A DNA stretch of 64,000 bases from positions 1 to 64,000 of the forward strand of contig FOAY01000004.1 of assembly GCA_900109485.1 (NCBI GenBank), read 5' to 3'. Source of the stretch: Kosakonia sacchari (GTDB lineage Bacteria; Pseudomonadota; Gammaproteobacteria; Enterobacterales; Enterobacteriaceae). Under the pieces are notes generated by a model. That model was given only the letters and a program-made list of their open reading frames with translations, had not been told where the DNA came from and did not search any database. Made by a program: the position numbers and the translations under genes. Below, piece after piece: positions 12,959-21,265 of the stretch. How positions within the stretch are numbered: position 1 is the first letter of the stretch; each line of letters opens with the position of its first letter.

Positions 12959-13891
12959 ATGAATCTGGATATCATCAACGACATTACGTTTCGCAAGCTG
13001 GGCATTTTCATGACGTTTATGGAAAAGGGAAATATCGCCCGCGCGGCGGAAACCCTTAACCTGAGCGGCGTCAGCGTCCATCGCGCGTTGCACACGCTGG
13101 AAGAAAATGTGCGTTGCCCGCTGTTCGTGCATAAAGGACGTAATCTGATCCCTCTGCCTGCCGCCTGGACGCTGATGGAGTATTGCCAGGAAATCATGCA
13201 GTTGATGGAGCGCGGGCTGGATGAAGCGCGGAAAACGGCGGGCGTCGGTCAGGGCCGTTTACGTGTTGGCACGCTTTACTCGCTGACGCTGGAAACCGTG
13301 CCGAGGCTTATTATGGGCATGAAATTGCGCCGTCCGGATCTGGAAATGGATCTGACTATGGGGTCAAACGAGACGCTGCTGCATATGCTGGAAGAGGGGA
13401 CGCTCGATGCAATCCTTATCTCAATCTCCGGCAGCGAACTCGACCATAATAATTTCGAAATGCTGCCGCTGTTCCATGACGATATCTTTCTTGCTGCGCC
13501 AGCCAGCGCCGGGCTGAAAAGCGACGACCTTGCCGATCTGCGCGATTATCGTACGCAAAAATTTGTCTCGCTGGCCGAAGGGTTCGCCACTTACGCCGGG
13601 TTCCAGGAAGCGTTTCATATTGCCGGGTTCGAGCCGGAAATCGTCACCCGCGTTAACGACATCTTTTCCATGCTCAGCCTGGTGCAGGCGGGCGTGGGGT
13701 TTTCCCTGATGCCGGGAAGAATGAAAAAGGTCTACGAAAGCTCCCTGCAGTTGCAGCGTCTCGCCGAGCCGTATCAGATGCAGCAGTTGATCGCCATTGT
13801 CTTTGCCCGCAACCGCGAGCACGATCCCAATTTACTGGCACTGGCCGCCGAAGGGCGAATGTACGCCCGCAGTCTGGGGGATAACGCCTGA
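12959..13891 (+). CDS. mdcR: MdcR, LysR-family regulator of malonate decarboxylase genes
   Basis: A 310-residue LysR-type activator. The N-terminal winged helix-turn-helix (FMTFMEKGNIARAAETLNLS, about residues 15-35) is followed by an effector-binding domain with periplasmic-binding-protein fold. I chose the ATG at 12959 (MNLDIINDITFRKLG). An ATG at 12938 would add 7 residues. It lies 27 bases after yheS on the same strand with no terminator between, and is convergent with mdcH. Family knowledge: MdcR activates mdc expression with malonate as signal. Confidence 0.88.
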   Translation: MNLDIINDITFRKLGIFMTFMEKGNIARAAETLNLSGVSVHRALHTLEENVRCPLFVHKGRNLIPLPAAWTLMEYCQEIMQLMERGLDEARKTAGVGQGRLRVGTLYSLTLETVPRLIMGMKLRRPDLEMDLTMGSNETLLHMLEEGTLDAILISISGSELDHNNFEMLPLFHDDIFLAAPASAGLKSDDLADLRDYRTQKFVSLAEGFATYAGFQEAFHIAGFEPEIVTRVNDIFSMLSLVQAGVGFSLMPGRMKKVYESSLQLQRLAEPYQMQQLIAIVFARNREHDPNLLALAAEGRMYARSLGDNA

Positions 13892-13945
13892 TCTTTGCCG
13901 GATGACGGCTACTGAACTGTGAACTGCGCCTTACCGGCAAAGATC
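13890..13945. repeat. REP-like palindrome between mdcR and mdcH
   Basis: Perfect 12-base arms GATCTTTGCCGG (13890-13901) and CCGGCAAAGATC (13934-13945) enclose a 32-base loop. The internal wording GCCGGATGACGGCT...GCGCCTTACCGGC resembles the REP consensus. It sits between two convergent genes, where REP units often stabilise or terminate both transcripts. The first arm overlaps the last two bases of the mdcR stop codon. Confidence 0.75.
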
Positions 13946-13965
13946 CACGCATCGGGCAAGCAAAC

Positions 13966-14862
13966 TTATCCCCGCAGCCGCTTAGCCAGATGCAGCGCGA
14001 CATCCGCACCACTTCTTTCCAGCGAAATACATTCACCGTTCCACGGCGCCTGGCGCGTCAGACAGGTCAGAATGCCGCCCGGCGGCATCTCAATCGCCAG
14101 CCTTGCGTCGCGTTCATTCGCGGCAACCATCGCCTCCTGCCAGCGCACGGTACGCGCCATATTACGCGCCAGATCGTCAGCAATTTTTTCTGGCTGCCAC
14201 AGCACACGGCCAGTGCTGCCGCTTAAATAAGCGCATTGCGGCCGGTTCAGCGTGATGTGAGTAAAGGCCTGCGCCAGTTTTTCCGCGGGCGCGGCCAGCA
14301 GTTCACAATGCGAAGGCACGCTGACCGCCAGACGCTGCGCTTTGTTTGCGCCTTTAGCCAGCGCACGCTGCGCGACCAGCGCCATCGCTTCATCACTACC
14401 GGCGATGACAATCTGCGTTTCCGCGTTCAGGTTGGCGATATACGCCCCGCTCCCTTCGAGCAGCGTTTCCACGACAGGCAGCGTCAGCCCCATAATCGCT
14501 GTCAGGCCGTACCCGTGCGGCCAGGCCTGTTCCATCAAGTCGCCACGCAGCGCGACAAGCTGCAAGGCATCGCGGAAATCAAGCGCTCCGGCCACTACAG
14601 CGGCGGGAAATGCGCCAATCGATAATCCACAGGCGATATCCACTGTCATGCCCCGGCGCTGTAATTCCCGCGCCCAGGCCACACCGGAAATCAGCAGTGC
14701 CAGTTGTACGGCACGCGTATGTTCTAATGCCTGCGGCGTATCGAGTGAATCCACTTCCGCGCCTAATACTTCACGCGCTTGCGCCAGTTCCGTGCCTGGC
14801 AGCCCCCGCAACATACCGGGACGCTGCGTCCCCTGCCCCGGAAAGGTAAACAGAATTTTCAT
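13966..14862 (-). CDS. mdcH: MdcH, malonyl-CoA:ACP malonyltransferase (epsilon subunit)
   Basis: Transfers malonyl from malonyl-CoA to the prosthetic thiol of the MdcC acyl-carrier protein, charging the decarboxylase for its first turnover. The protein has 298 residues from MKILFTFPGQGTQ. It is FabD-like: the GQGTQ oxyanion loop is at 9-13, the nucleophile Ser81 is in GLSIG, and a histidine is in VPSHCELL. The ATG overlaps the mdcG stop (TAATG). It is the last gene of the mdc operon. Confidence 0.94.
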   Translation of the reverse strand: MKILFTFPGQGTQRPGMLRGLPGTELAQAREVLGAEVDSLDTPQALEHTRAVQLALLISGVAWARELQRRGMTVDIACGLSIGAFPAAVVAGALDFRDALQLVALRGDLMEQAWPHGYGLTAIMGLTLPVVETLLEGSGAYIANLNAETQIVIAGSDEAMALVAQRALAKGANKAQRLAVSVPSHCELLAAPAEKLAQAFTHITLNRPQCAYLSGSTGRVLWQPEKIADDLARNMARTVRWQEAMVAANERDARLAIEMPPGGILTCLTRQAPWNGECISLERSGADVALHLAKRLRG

Positions 14863-15479
14863 TACGCCTCCCTGTACCACGGATCGCTGACCAGCCGCGG
14901 TCCATGATTAGTTTTCAGCATTGCCCGCCCGTCGCGTAACCACTCAGCCAGCGCAAAGCCGCCATTCGGCGTCTCAAGCTGGGTATCCGCCCGGCACAAT
15001 CCACCGCTCAGTTGCTGTTGCCAGCGGGAAAGCTCAACGGAGGAAAGCGGCTGCGGAGCGCGGATCAGCAGGTCAAGATCGCTGGTCGCATGGATAACCG
15101 GAATCCCCGTCGCCAGCGCGTAGCCGGTGCTGCCGGTCACGCCCCATATCCACGACCAGTTCTGCTGCGCCAGTTGCGCAGCCAGTTGCACCGGCGGCTG
15201 AGAAATAAAGGGGGAACGAAGCAGCGCCAGCGGAGCAACAAGCTGCTCTGGTGAGACGATGCGGGTAATGCGCTCTGGCCTCACCCACCCCGCAGCGCGC
15301 TGATCGCGTCGCAAACCGCGCACGCCAACGGGGATTCGACCGTCCTGAACAACATCACGCCGCACCACCACCGGTAAACCGGCGTGCCACACTTCATCGA
15401 CCCAGGGTTCCGTTACCCCTTCCAGCGCATCGCGTGCGCCAAGCCAGAGAAGATCGTGCGGGCGTAATGTTGTGGTCAT
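14862..15479 (-). CDS. mdcG: MdcG, phosphoribosyl-dephospho-CoA transferase
   Basis: Attaches the 2'-(5''-triphosphoribosyl)-3'-dephospho-CoA group to the MdcC carrier protein. The protein has 205 residues from MTTTLRPHDLLWLGA. It shows nucleotidyltransferase signatures: a GSTGYALATG segment and the metal-binding Asp pair in TSDLDLLIRA. It starts 2 bases after the mdcF stop, so translation is likely coupled. An upstream in-frame ATG would overlap mdcF by about 50 bases and is less likely. Confidence 0.92.
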   Translation of the reverse strand: MTTTLRPHDLLWLGARDALEGVTEPWVDEVWHAGLPVVVRRDVVQDGRIPVGVRGLRRDQRAAGWVRPERITRIVSPEQLVAPLALLRSPFISQPPVQLAAQLAQQNWSWIWGVTGSTGYALATGIPVIHATSDLDLLIRAPQPLSSVELSRWQQQLSGGLCRADTQLETPNGGFALAEWLRDGRAMLKTNHGPRLVSDPWYREA

Positions 15480-15481
15480 GA

Positions 15482-16441
15482 TTACATTCCTGAAGTCAGC
15501 GAGATAAACAGCGGCAGCGACAGGATACACAGTACGGAACTTAACAGCAGTACCGCTTCCGCATCCGGCGACTGCACGCCAAAGCGGTTACCAAATACCA
15601 CGCCGAAGAAGCCAGCCGCCAGCGCAATCATCAGGATCGCGGTGATAGCCACAGAGCCATGCAGGCCCAGCACCAGCACAATCCCCCAGGCGATAGCGGG
15701 CTGGATCAGCAGCTTGGTGATCGTGGCGGAGATAACCATCGTGTTGATGGCGAGTTTACGCGCCGAGAGGATCACACCGGTCAGGAACAGCGCCGCAGCG
15801 GTCGCAGACAGGCCAAGCGGTTTGATGGAAGCCAGCAGCAATTCCGGCATTTTGAGACCAAACGCTGAAAGCACAACCCCCAGCAGCGGGCCCCAGACAA
15901 TCGGTTTTTTCACCGAACGCCACATCAGCACCGGCAGCATTGCCAGCGTAGAACCTGTGTTGCTGCCTTCTGCACGCGCTTTTTCACGTTCGAGGATCAG
16001 CAGGCAGAACGGCGTCATCAGTACCGAACCGCAGGCAATGGAAACGGCGACGGAAAGCGACGTTGCAGACCCTTCACCCAGTACGCTACCGAGGATCGGT
16101 AGACCCAGCGCCGCGTAGTTCGGCAACGCGACTGTCAGGGTTAATACCGCAGCATCCTGCGGCGATTTTTTGAAGACAGAGACCGCCAGGAAGTAGATAG
16201 CCGCGTAGGTGATCCACATAGCGAGAACCAGCACCACAATCAATGGCGACTGGGCGATGATACCGGCCCACGGCGTTTGTACGGTCGCGCTAAACAGCGC
16301 GGCGGGCAGGGCAAAGTCCATTACGAAGATATTCAGCAGGGAAACGTTCTTGTTGTCGACCATTTTGGCCTTCCCTGCCCAGAAACCCAACAGCATGATG
16401 ACAAAAATGGGTGCGAGGGCATGAACAATTACATAAGTCAT
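15482..16441 (-). CDS. mdcF: MdcF, malonate transporter (auxin efflux carrier family)
   Basis: An inner-membrane permease of 319 residues with about 10 hydrophobic segments and the AEC-family layout: two five-helix halves joined by a charged loop near residues 145-160 (LEREKARAEGSN). It likely imports malonate for the decarboxylase encoded around it. A 126-base gap with a strong hairpin separates it from mdcE. That is the only large gap inside the operon. Confidence 0.92.
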   Translation of the reverse strand: MTYVIVHALAPIFVIMLLGFWAGKAKMVDNKNVSLLNIFVMDFALPAALFSATVQTPWAGIIAQSPLIVVLVLAMWITYAAIYFLAVSVFKKSPQDAAVLTLTVALPNYAALGLPILGSVLGEGSATSLSVAVSIACGSVLMTPFCLLILEREKARAEGSNTGSTLAMLPVLMWRSVKKPIVWGPLLGVVLSAFGLKMPELLLASIKPLGLSATAAALFLTGVILSARKLAINTMVISATITKLLIQPAIAWGIVLVLGLHGSVAITAILMIALAAGFFGVVFGNRFGVQSPDAEAVLLLSSVLCILSLPLFISLTSGM

Positions 16442-16512
16442 AGATCACCTGTAAGCCTTTAAGAAAAAAGAGAAATAGCGCGATGGTTATTATTTTCAGA
16501 TGCAGAATGCCG

Positions 16513-16537
16513 CGTGGGCGCGGCGTACGCGCCCACG
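16513..16537 (-). promoter_or_regulatory. Strong hairpin in the mdcE-mdcF gap
   Basis: The perfect 10-base GC-rich arms CGTGGGCGCG (16513-16522) and CGCGCCCACG (16528-16537) leave a 5-base loop. No T-tract follows on the minus strand. It may act as an mRNA stability block that lowers transporter expression relative to the enzyme subunits (inference). Confidence 0.65.
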
Positions 16538-16567
16538 GGTTTGCTATCTGGCAGGTTTCTTTTTTAC

Positions 16568-17368
16568 TTACCAGCTTGCTTTCATGCGTTCGCGCACAAG
16601 AGCGGAGCTGCGGCGGTTGTCAGCACCCAGACGGTTTTTCAACGTGGTGTCCTGACGAGCGTCTTTGATTGCCTGTTGCAGAGTGGCCTTCACCTGCGTC
16701 AGATCGCTTTCTGAAGGGGCATCCGGATTGCTGATGTTCAGCAGATCCGACAGCAGCCCCAGCGTGGCATAGTTGCTAATGTCGTACGCCATCGGCGGAA
16801 TAGTCGCCGCCAGTTTTTCCAACGCTTCCACGGTACGCAGCGTAATGCGTGCCGCCGAGTCTTTACCCATCGCGTGGATCAACACACCGGAATCGTTAAA
16901 TGCGATCAGGCGGTTGGCCTGGTAGCCGTGGGCCAGAAACGCCCCGGACATCGCTTTACCGACGATCAGACCAATCACCGGGTGGCCCGCCAGACGCGCA
17001 TTGGCATACGCCGCAGCTGCGCCCGCCAGCGCCTGGTGAATACCAAATGCCTCTTCGCGACGGCCGTAAGCCTGGCTTGGCACGTCAATCACCGCAATGA
17101 TCGGGCGTTTCACGCTGCTGTTAGCATCGGCAGCGACCGTTTCGCTGACCACTTTCGCCAGCGTCCAGCCCTCCAGCAAACCGACTTCGCCTTTCGCGGC
17201 GCGCGGATAGTGGTTGTTGGCATCCGGCACCACGGCGATAAAACGCACCGCTTCACCGTTCACCTGACCATCAGCGGCCTGTACGGACGGGCACAGCCCG
17301 CTCAGGCGTTGCGCATTCGGTGCCAGTTTTTCCAGCCATAAGGCACCACGGCTGACTGTCGTACTCAT
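16568..17368 (-). CDS. mdcE: MdcE, malonate decarboxylase gamma subunit
   Basis: Works with MdcD as the acyl-S-ACP decarboxylase, a carboxyltransferase-like enzyme of the crotonase superfamily that releases CO2 without biotin. The protein has 266 residues starting MSTTVSRGALWLEKL. The GKAMSGAFLAHGYQANRLIAF segment matches the oxyanion-hole region of the family. It overlaps mdcD by 4 bases (ATGA). Confidence 0.93.
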   Translation of the reverse strand: MSTTVSRGALWLEKLAPNAQRLSGLCPSVQAADGQVNGEAVRFIAVVPDANNHYPRAAKGEVGLLEGWTLAKVVSETVAADANSSVKRPIIAVIDVPSQAYGRREEAFGIHQALAGAAAAYANARLAGHPVIGLIVGKAMSGAFLAHGYQANRLIAFNDSGVLIHAMGKDSAARITLRTVEALEKLAATIPPMAYDISNYATLGLLSDLLNISNPDAPSESDLTQVKATLQQAIKDARQDTTLKNRLGADNRRSSALVRERMKASW

Positions 17369-18201
17369 GCTTTACCCTCCCCGGCAAATAACGCGTTGAT
17401 CTGTTCGGCATCCGCTTGTTTACGGGTGTCGAACCGGGTCAGACGTTGCAGATAATCGTCGTAGTTATCGGTGCGGTGTTTCGCCGGAACGCCTTTGGCA
17501 ATGGCGTCATTCATCGCGTTTTTCACCGCGTTCACGCCGTCGCCGACCAGCGCATCCACCAGCCCGCTGCGATAACGCACCTCACCACCGGTCATGCTCC
17601 AGATAAACGGACGGTCGCGGGAGTCGTACTCTTCAATCCCCGCTTCCTGCTCAATCACCTGCGGGCCGTTCAGGCCGAGACGCGCTTCGCGGGTGACAAT
17701 CAGATAGCTGCACAGCGCGGCGGCGATAGACATCCCACCGAAGCAGCCCACCGTACCGGCAACAATACCGACAACCGGGGTATAACGACGCAGGTCAACG
17801 ATCGCCGCATGGATATCGGCAATCGCCGCCAGGCCGAGGTTGGCTTCCTGCAAGCGAACGCCGCCGGTTTCAAGGCACAGAACAGCCTGCGTCGGGATCC
17901 CTTTGCGGTTATCTTCTGCTGCCAGTTCGAGCGCCGCCGCCATTTTCGCGCCGGAGACTTCGCCCATGCTGCCGCCCTGGAACGCGCCTTCAATCGCCAC
18001 GACAACAGCCGGTTGACCATTGATGGTGCCTTTGGCGACAACCATGCCGTCATCCGCCTGCGGAACAATGCCCTGCGGCCCTAACCACGGGGAGATAATG
18101 CCCTCGAACGGATCCAACAGTTCGCGGTAGCTGCCTTTATCCAGCAGCGCCTGCGCGCGCTGACGCGCTTTGAGTTCGATAAAACTGCGATCGTCACGCA
18201 T
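17365..18201 (-). CDS. mdcD: MdcD, malonate decarboxylase beta subunit
   Basis: Carboxyltransferase-like subunit paired with MdcE; the pair decarboxylates malonyl-S-MdcC to acetyl-S-MdcC. The protein has 278 residues. Motifs include AIEGAFQGGSMGEVSGAK and AGTVGCFGGMSIAAALC, both Gly-rich crotonase-fold loops. It overlaps mdcC by 8 bases upstream and mdcE by 4 bases downstream. Confidence 0.94.
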   Translation of the reverse strand: MRDDRSFIELKARQRAQALLDKGSYRELLDPFEGIISPWLGPQGIVPQADDGMVVAKGTINGQPAVVVAIEGAFQGGSMGEVSGAKMAAALELAAEDNRKGIPTQAVLCLETGGVRLQEANLGLAAIADIHAAIVDLRRYTPVVGIVAGTVGCFGGMSIAAALCSYLIVTREARLGLNGPQVIEQEAGIEEYDSRDRPFIWSMTGGEVRYRSGLVDALVGDGVNAVKNAMNDAIAKGVPAKHRTDNYDDYLQRLTRFDTRKQADAEQINALFAGEGKA

Positions 18202-18493
18202 AGCTCACCTCTTCGAATACCTGTTCGATACGGATGCGCGCCACTCCGGGCGTCGCGCCGAAATCGTGAATCACTAGCTGACCGGCGGGCAGCGTGCTGA
18301 CCAGTCCCAGACGGGTGAACAGCGCTTCCCAACGTCCACGGCTGTTGTCCACGGAGGTGGTGATATCGATTGTCAGTGTCTGCCCCTGGTCGGCGGTGAA
18401 TAACACCTCCATATCCCCGGAGCCCACAACGCCTGCCAGTGCTTTACCGCGTAATACGCGGCCGGCAGGCACAGTGATCGTGATATGTTCCAT
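18194..18493 (-). CDS. mdcC: MdcC, malonate decarboxylase acyl-carrier protein (delta subunit)
   Basis: Carries the dephospho-CoA-derived prosthetic group on a serine and shuttles acetyl and malonyl between subunits. The protein has 99 residues. The expected modified residue is Ser25 in GVVGSGDMEVLF, the same position reported for the Klebsiella protein. It is not homologous to fatty acid ACP, and no DSL motif is present. A 9-base gap separates it from mdcB. Confidence 0.94.
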   Translation of the reverse strand: MEHITITVPAGRVLRGKALAGVVGSGDMEVLFTADQGQTLTIDITTSVDNSRGRWEALFTRLGLVSTLPAGQLVIHDFGATPGVARIRIEQVFEEVSYA

Positions 18494-18502
18494 AACTTCC
18501 TC

Positions 18503-19360
18503 TTAATTCGCTAAATAAGGCGTGGTCAGGCGATCGAGAAACAGTGTGGCGGCCAGTAAATCCGCCGCGCCGCCGGGTGAAGCGTTCAGCGCCAGCATTT
18601 GCCTGTCGAGGTTGGCCAGCGCTTGCCAGCCGTGCGGATGGGCAACACCGCCTGCCTGCAACACATTCCGTGCGCCTGCGCGCATCGTCTCCAGCCCTTC
18701 CAGACCGGCGCGCGATAAAACACAGGTGTCGCTGAGCGAGGTCATGATCGCCATCAACGCATCCAGCCGTGCGGCAGTTTCGCTGCCGCCGCGCTGGCGG
18801 CTTTGCTGCAACTGCGGCAGTGCCAGCTTCATGATGTGCGGAAACGCCTGCTGCGCTTCTTCGCGCGCGCCGGGCACCCGATAACGGTGGGTGGCGCGCA
18901 GCCCTTTACTGAACACTTTCGGCGCTGCCTCGTCCGGCAGTTGCGCCAGCTTTGCGGCGGTGGCGGTAATCGCCTCAGCCGAACCACTGCCGCCGAGCAT
19001 GGCGACAGCGCTGACCAGCAGCCCCAGCGCCCAAATCGCGCCACGGTGCGTATTCACACCGCCGGTTGCCGCCATCATCTGCTGCTCGCCTTCGCGGCCC
19101 AATCGCCCGATGGTTTGTCTGAGCGCCACATCCACCGGCCGTAACCAGCTCTGTTGCGCCAGCGCCTGAAACGTAGGGGTCAGGCTGTGCGCGGAACGCT
19201 CCATCAGTTCAAGCGTTAAATCGTGGTGCGCGCCGTTCCCCCGACTGTCCACCAGACCGGGCTTGGGGCTTAATCGTGCTTCGTCAATCAGACTCTGTGT
19301 GGCGGCTTGCGCCAGCCAATCGGCACCGCCTTCAGCTTCAATCTGTGGCAGAAGTTTCAT
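18503..19360 (-). CDS. mdcB: MdcB, triphosphoribosyl-dephospho-CoA synthase
   Basis: CitG-family enzyme that makes the precursor of the MdcC prosthetic group from ATP and dephospho-CoA. The start MKLLPQIEAEGG at 19360 gives 285 residues. The family motif SPKPGLVDSRGNGAHHD lies near residue 35. The ATG overlaps the mdcA stop (TAATG). A longer in-frame extension would read into mdcA and is rejected. Confidence 0.92.
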   Translation of the reverse strand: MKLLPQIEAEGGADWLAQAATQSLIDEARLSPKPGLVDSRGNGAHHDLTLELMERSAHSLTPTFQALAQQSWLRPVDVALRQTIGRLGREGEQQMMAATGGVNTHRGAIWALGLLVSAVAMLGGSGSAEAITATAAKLAQLPDEAAPKVFSKGLRATHRYRVPGAREEAQQAFPHIMKLALPQLQQSRQRGGSETAARLDALMAIMTSLSDTCVLSRAGLEGLETMRAGARNVLQAGGVAHPHGWQALANLDRQMLALNASPGGAADLLAATLFLDRLTTPYLAN

Positions 19361-21015
19361 TACCAGCTCCGGAATTTCGCAGGTGGGTTGTAAAGACCGC
19401 CGGACCATTCCACCAGGTCCGCCACGCTGCTGGCTGCCAGCAACGAACGGGTGGCGTCAGTACGACGAATGCCCATATCTTCCGGGTAAACCACTTTGCC
19501 GCTCTGACGAAGTTGCGCCACGCGTTTGGCGTCAACCCCCAGACCGATATCGGTGATACCGGCCACCGCCGCTACCATCGCGCGGCGCTCTTCGATGCTT
19601 TCCGCACGATAGAGGTAAGCAATCCCCTCTTCGGTCAGCACGTGAGTCACGTCATCGCCATAGATCATGACGGGCGCCAGCGGCATGCCGGAGGTTTTCG
19701 CCACTTCAACAGCGTCGAGTTTTTCCACAAAGGTCGGTTTCGCCCCGGCCTGGAAGGTTTCGACCATCTGCACGACCAGTTTTTTACCGCGTTGCATCGG
19801 ATCCGGTTCAGTGATCATGTTCAGCCAGGCAGGCGTTGCATGGCGACGACCGTGCGGGTCATGCCCCATATTTGGAGCGCCGCCGAAGCCGGAGAGACGA
19901 CCGCGGGTGACCGTGGAGGAGTTCGCCAGGCCATCAACCTGCAACGTGGAGCCGATAAACATATCCACCGCGTACTGGCCTGCTAACTGGCAGAACGCAC
20001 GGTTGGAACGCATCGAACCGTCAGAACCGGTGAAGAACACGTCCGGACGCGCGCGGATATACTCTTCCATCCCCAGTTCGCCGCCGAAGCAGTGCACGCT
20101 TTCCACCCAGCCGCTCTCAATCGCCGGGATCAGCGTCGGATGCGGGTTCAGCGTCCAGTGTTTACAGATTTTGCCTTTCAGGCCGAGCTGTTCGCCGTAG
20201 GTCGGCAGCAGCAGTTCGATCGCCGCCGTATTGAAACCGATACCGTGGTTCAGCGACTGCACCTGATGTTCTGCGTAGATGCCTTTGATCGCCATCATCG
20301 CCATCAGGATGTGTTCTTGCTTGATCAGACGCGGATCGCGGGTAAACAGCGGTTCGATAAAGAACGGTTTGTCCGCTACCACCACGTAATCAATCCACGA
20401 GCCAGGGATATCGACGCGCGGCAGATCGCATTCGTCATCCACCAGTTCGTTGACCTGGGCAATAACAATGCCATCGCGGAATGCGGCAGCTTCCACCAGC
20501 GCTGGCGTATCTTCGGTACTTGGGCCGGTGTAGAGGTTACCTTTACGGTCGGCTTTGTAACCGGCGATCAGCGCCACGTTCGGGCACAGGTCAACGTACA
20601 GGCGGGAGTAAAGTTCGATGTAAGTATGGATGGCGCCGATTTCCAGCAGGCCATCTTCCAGCAGCTGCGAAATACGCAGGCTTTGCGTACCGGAGAAGGA
20701 GAAATCGAGTTTGTGAGCGATGCCTTTTTCGAAGATATCAAGATGTTCGCTACGGCCGACGCTCGGCATAATCATATGCAGGTCGTGTACTTTCTGCGGA
20801 TTAACTTCAGCCAGCGAGCGGGAGAGAAAATCCGCCTGCTTTTGGTTGTTCCCTTCGAGAACGACACGGTCGCCGGGGGCGATCAGTTTTTCCAGCATGG
20901 CGACAAGGTCGCCGGTCGGCAGTACCTTGCCCTGCACGGGAATGGACGCCAGGCGACGCTGTTTCTCGCTGCGCCGCGTGTTCCATACCTGTGCTGGCGT
21001 TTGCCCAGATAACAT
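19360..21015 (-). CDS. mdcA: MdcA, malonate decarboxylase alpha subunit (acetyl-S-ACP:malonate ACP transferase)
   Basis: Exchanges acetyl for malonate on MdcC, forming malonyl-S-ACP and acetate, in each catalytic cycle. The protein has 551 residues and resembles CoA transferases of the CitF/GctA type. The strong ribosome binding site CAGGAGGTTAAT precedes the ATG. It is the first gene of mdcABCDEFGH. A CRP-like site and a 14-base palindrome sit upstream. Confidence 0.95.
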   Translation of the reverse strand: MLSGQTPAQVWNTRRSEKQRRLASIPVQGKVLPTGDLVAMLEKLIAPGDRVVLEGNNQKQADFLSRSLAEVNPQKVHDLHMIMPSVGRSEHLDIFEKGIAHKLDFSFSGTQSLRISQLLEDGLLEIGAIHTYIELYSRLYVDLCPNVALIAGYKADRKGNLYTGPSTEDTPALVEAAAFRDGIVIAQVNELVDDECDLPRVDIPGSWIDYVVVADKPFFIEPLFTRDPRLIKQEHILMAMMAIKGIYAEHQVQSLNHGIGFNTAAIELLLPTYGEQLGLKGKICKHWTLNPHPTLIPAIESGWVESVHCFGGELGMEEYIRARPDVFFTGSDGSMRSNRAFCQLAGQYAVDMFIGSTLQVDGLANSSTVTRGRLSGFGGAPNMGHDPHGRRHATPAWLNMITEPDPMQRGKKLVVQMVETFQAGAKPTFVEKLDAVEVAKTSGMPLAPVMIYGDDVTHVLTEEGIAYLYRAESIEERRAMVAAVAGITDIGLGVDAKRVAQLRQSGKVVYPEDMGIRRTDATRSLLAASSVADLVEWSGGLYNPPAKFRSW

Positions 21016-21056
21016 TATTAACCTCCTGATTCAGCTCATCATTTTGACTTGCTTAA

Positions 21057-21070
21057 CACTGAACTCAGTG
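21057..21070 (-). promoter_or_regulatory. Palindrome upstream of mdcA, candidate MdcR operator
   Basis: CACTGA-AC-TCAGTG is a perfect interrupted palindrome 42-55 bases before the mdcA ATG. LysR regulators bind dyads upstream of their targets. Assignment to MdcR is inference. Its closeness to the ATG would suit a repression or leader site better than a classic activation site at -65. Confidence 0.35.
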
Positions 21071-21147
21071 TGCGCGTTGCTGAGAAAGGCATCAATTAAG
21101 GAGGCGATAAAATCATTAGCCTGAAAGTAATAATCAACGAAACAATT

Positions 21148-21163
21148 TGTGATGTGGATCAGT
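21148..21163 (-). promoter_or_regulatory. CRP-like site upstream of mdcA
   Basis: TGTGA-TGTGGA-TCAGT on the plus strand matches 8 of 10 positions of TGTGA-N6-TCACA. It is centred about 140 bases before mdcA. Catabolite control of malonate use would be sensible but is not shown by sequence alone. Confidence 0.45.
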
Positions 21164-21220
21164 TTCACCGGATAAGAAAAGTATTATGGCGGGAGGGATG
21201 AGAGTGGGTGACAGCAGAAG

Positions 21221-21265
21221 AAAAAGGCCTGTACCCACGTTATTGCGGGTACAGGTACGTTTTTA
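21221..21265 (-). terminator. Intrinsic terminator of the telA/xpaC-like operon
   Basis: The 9-base arms CCTGTACCC (21228-21236) and GGGTACAGG (21247-21255) are perfectly complementary. On the minus strand CC and a 5-T run (21225-21221) follow the stem. It starts right at the stop codon of the membrane-protein gene and separates this operon from mdcA. Confidence 0.85.

Noticed and set aside
12188-13132. Minus-strand open frame (314 codons) opposite yheS/mdcR
   Set aside because: Spans two real genes on the other strand; Phe/Gln/Arg-rich composition typical of shadow frames.
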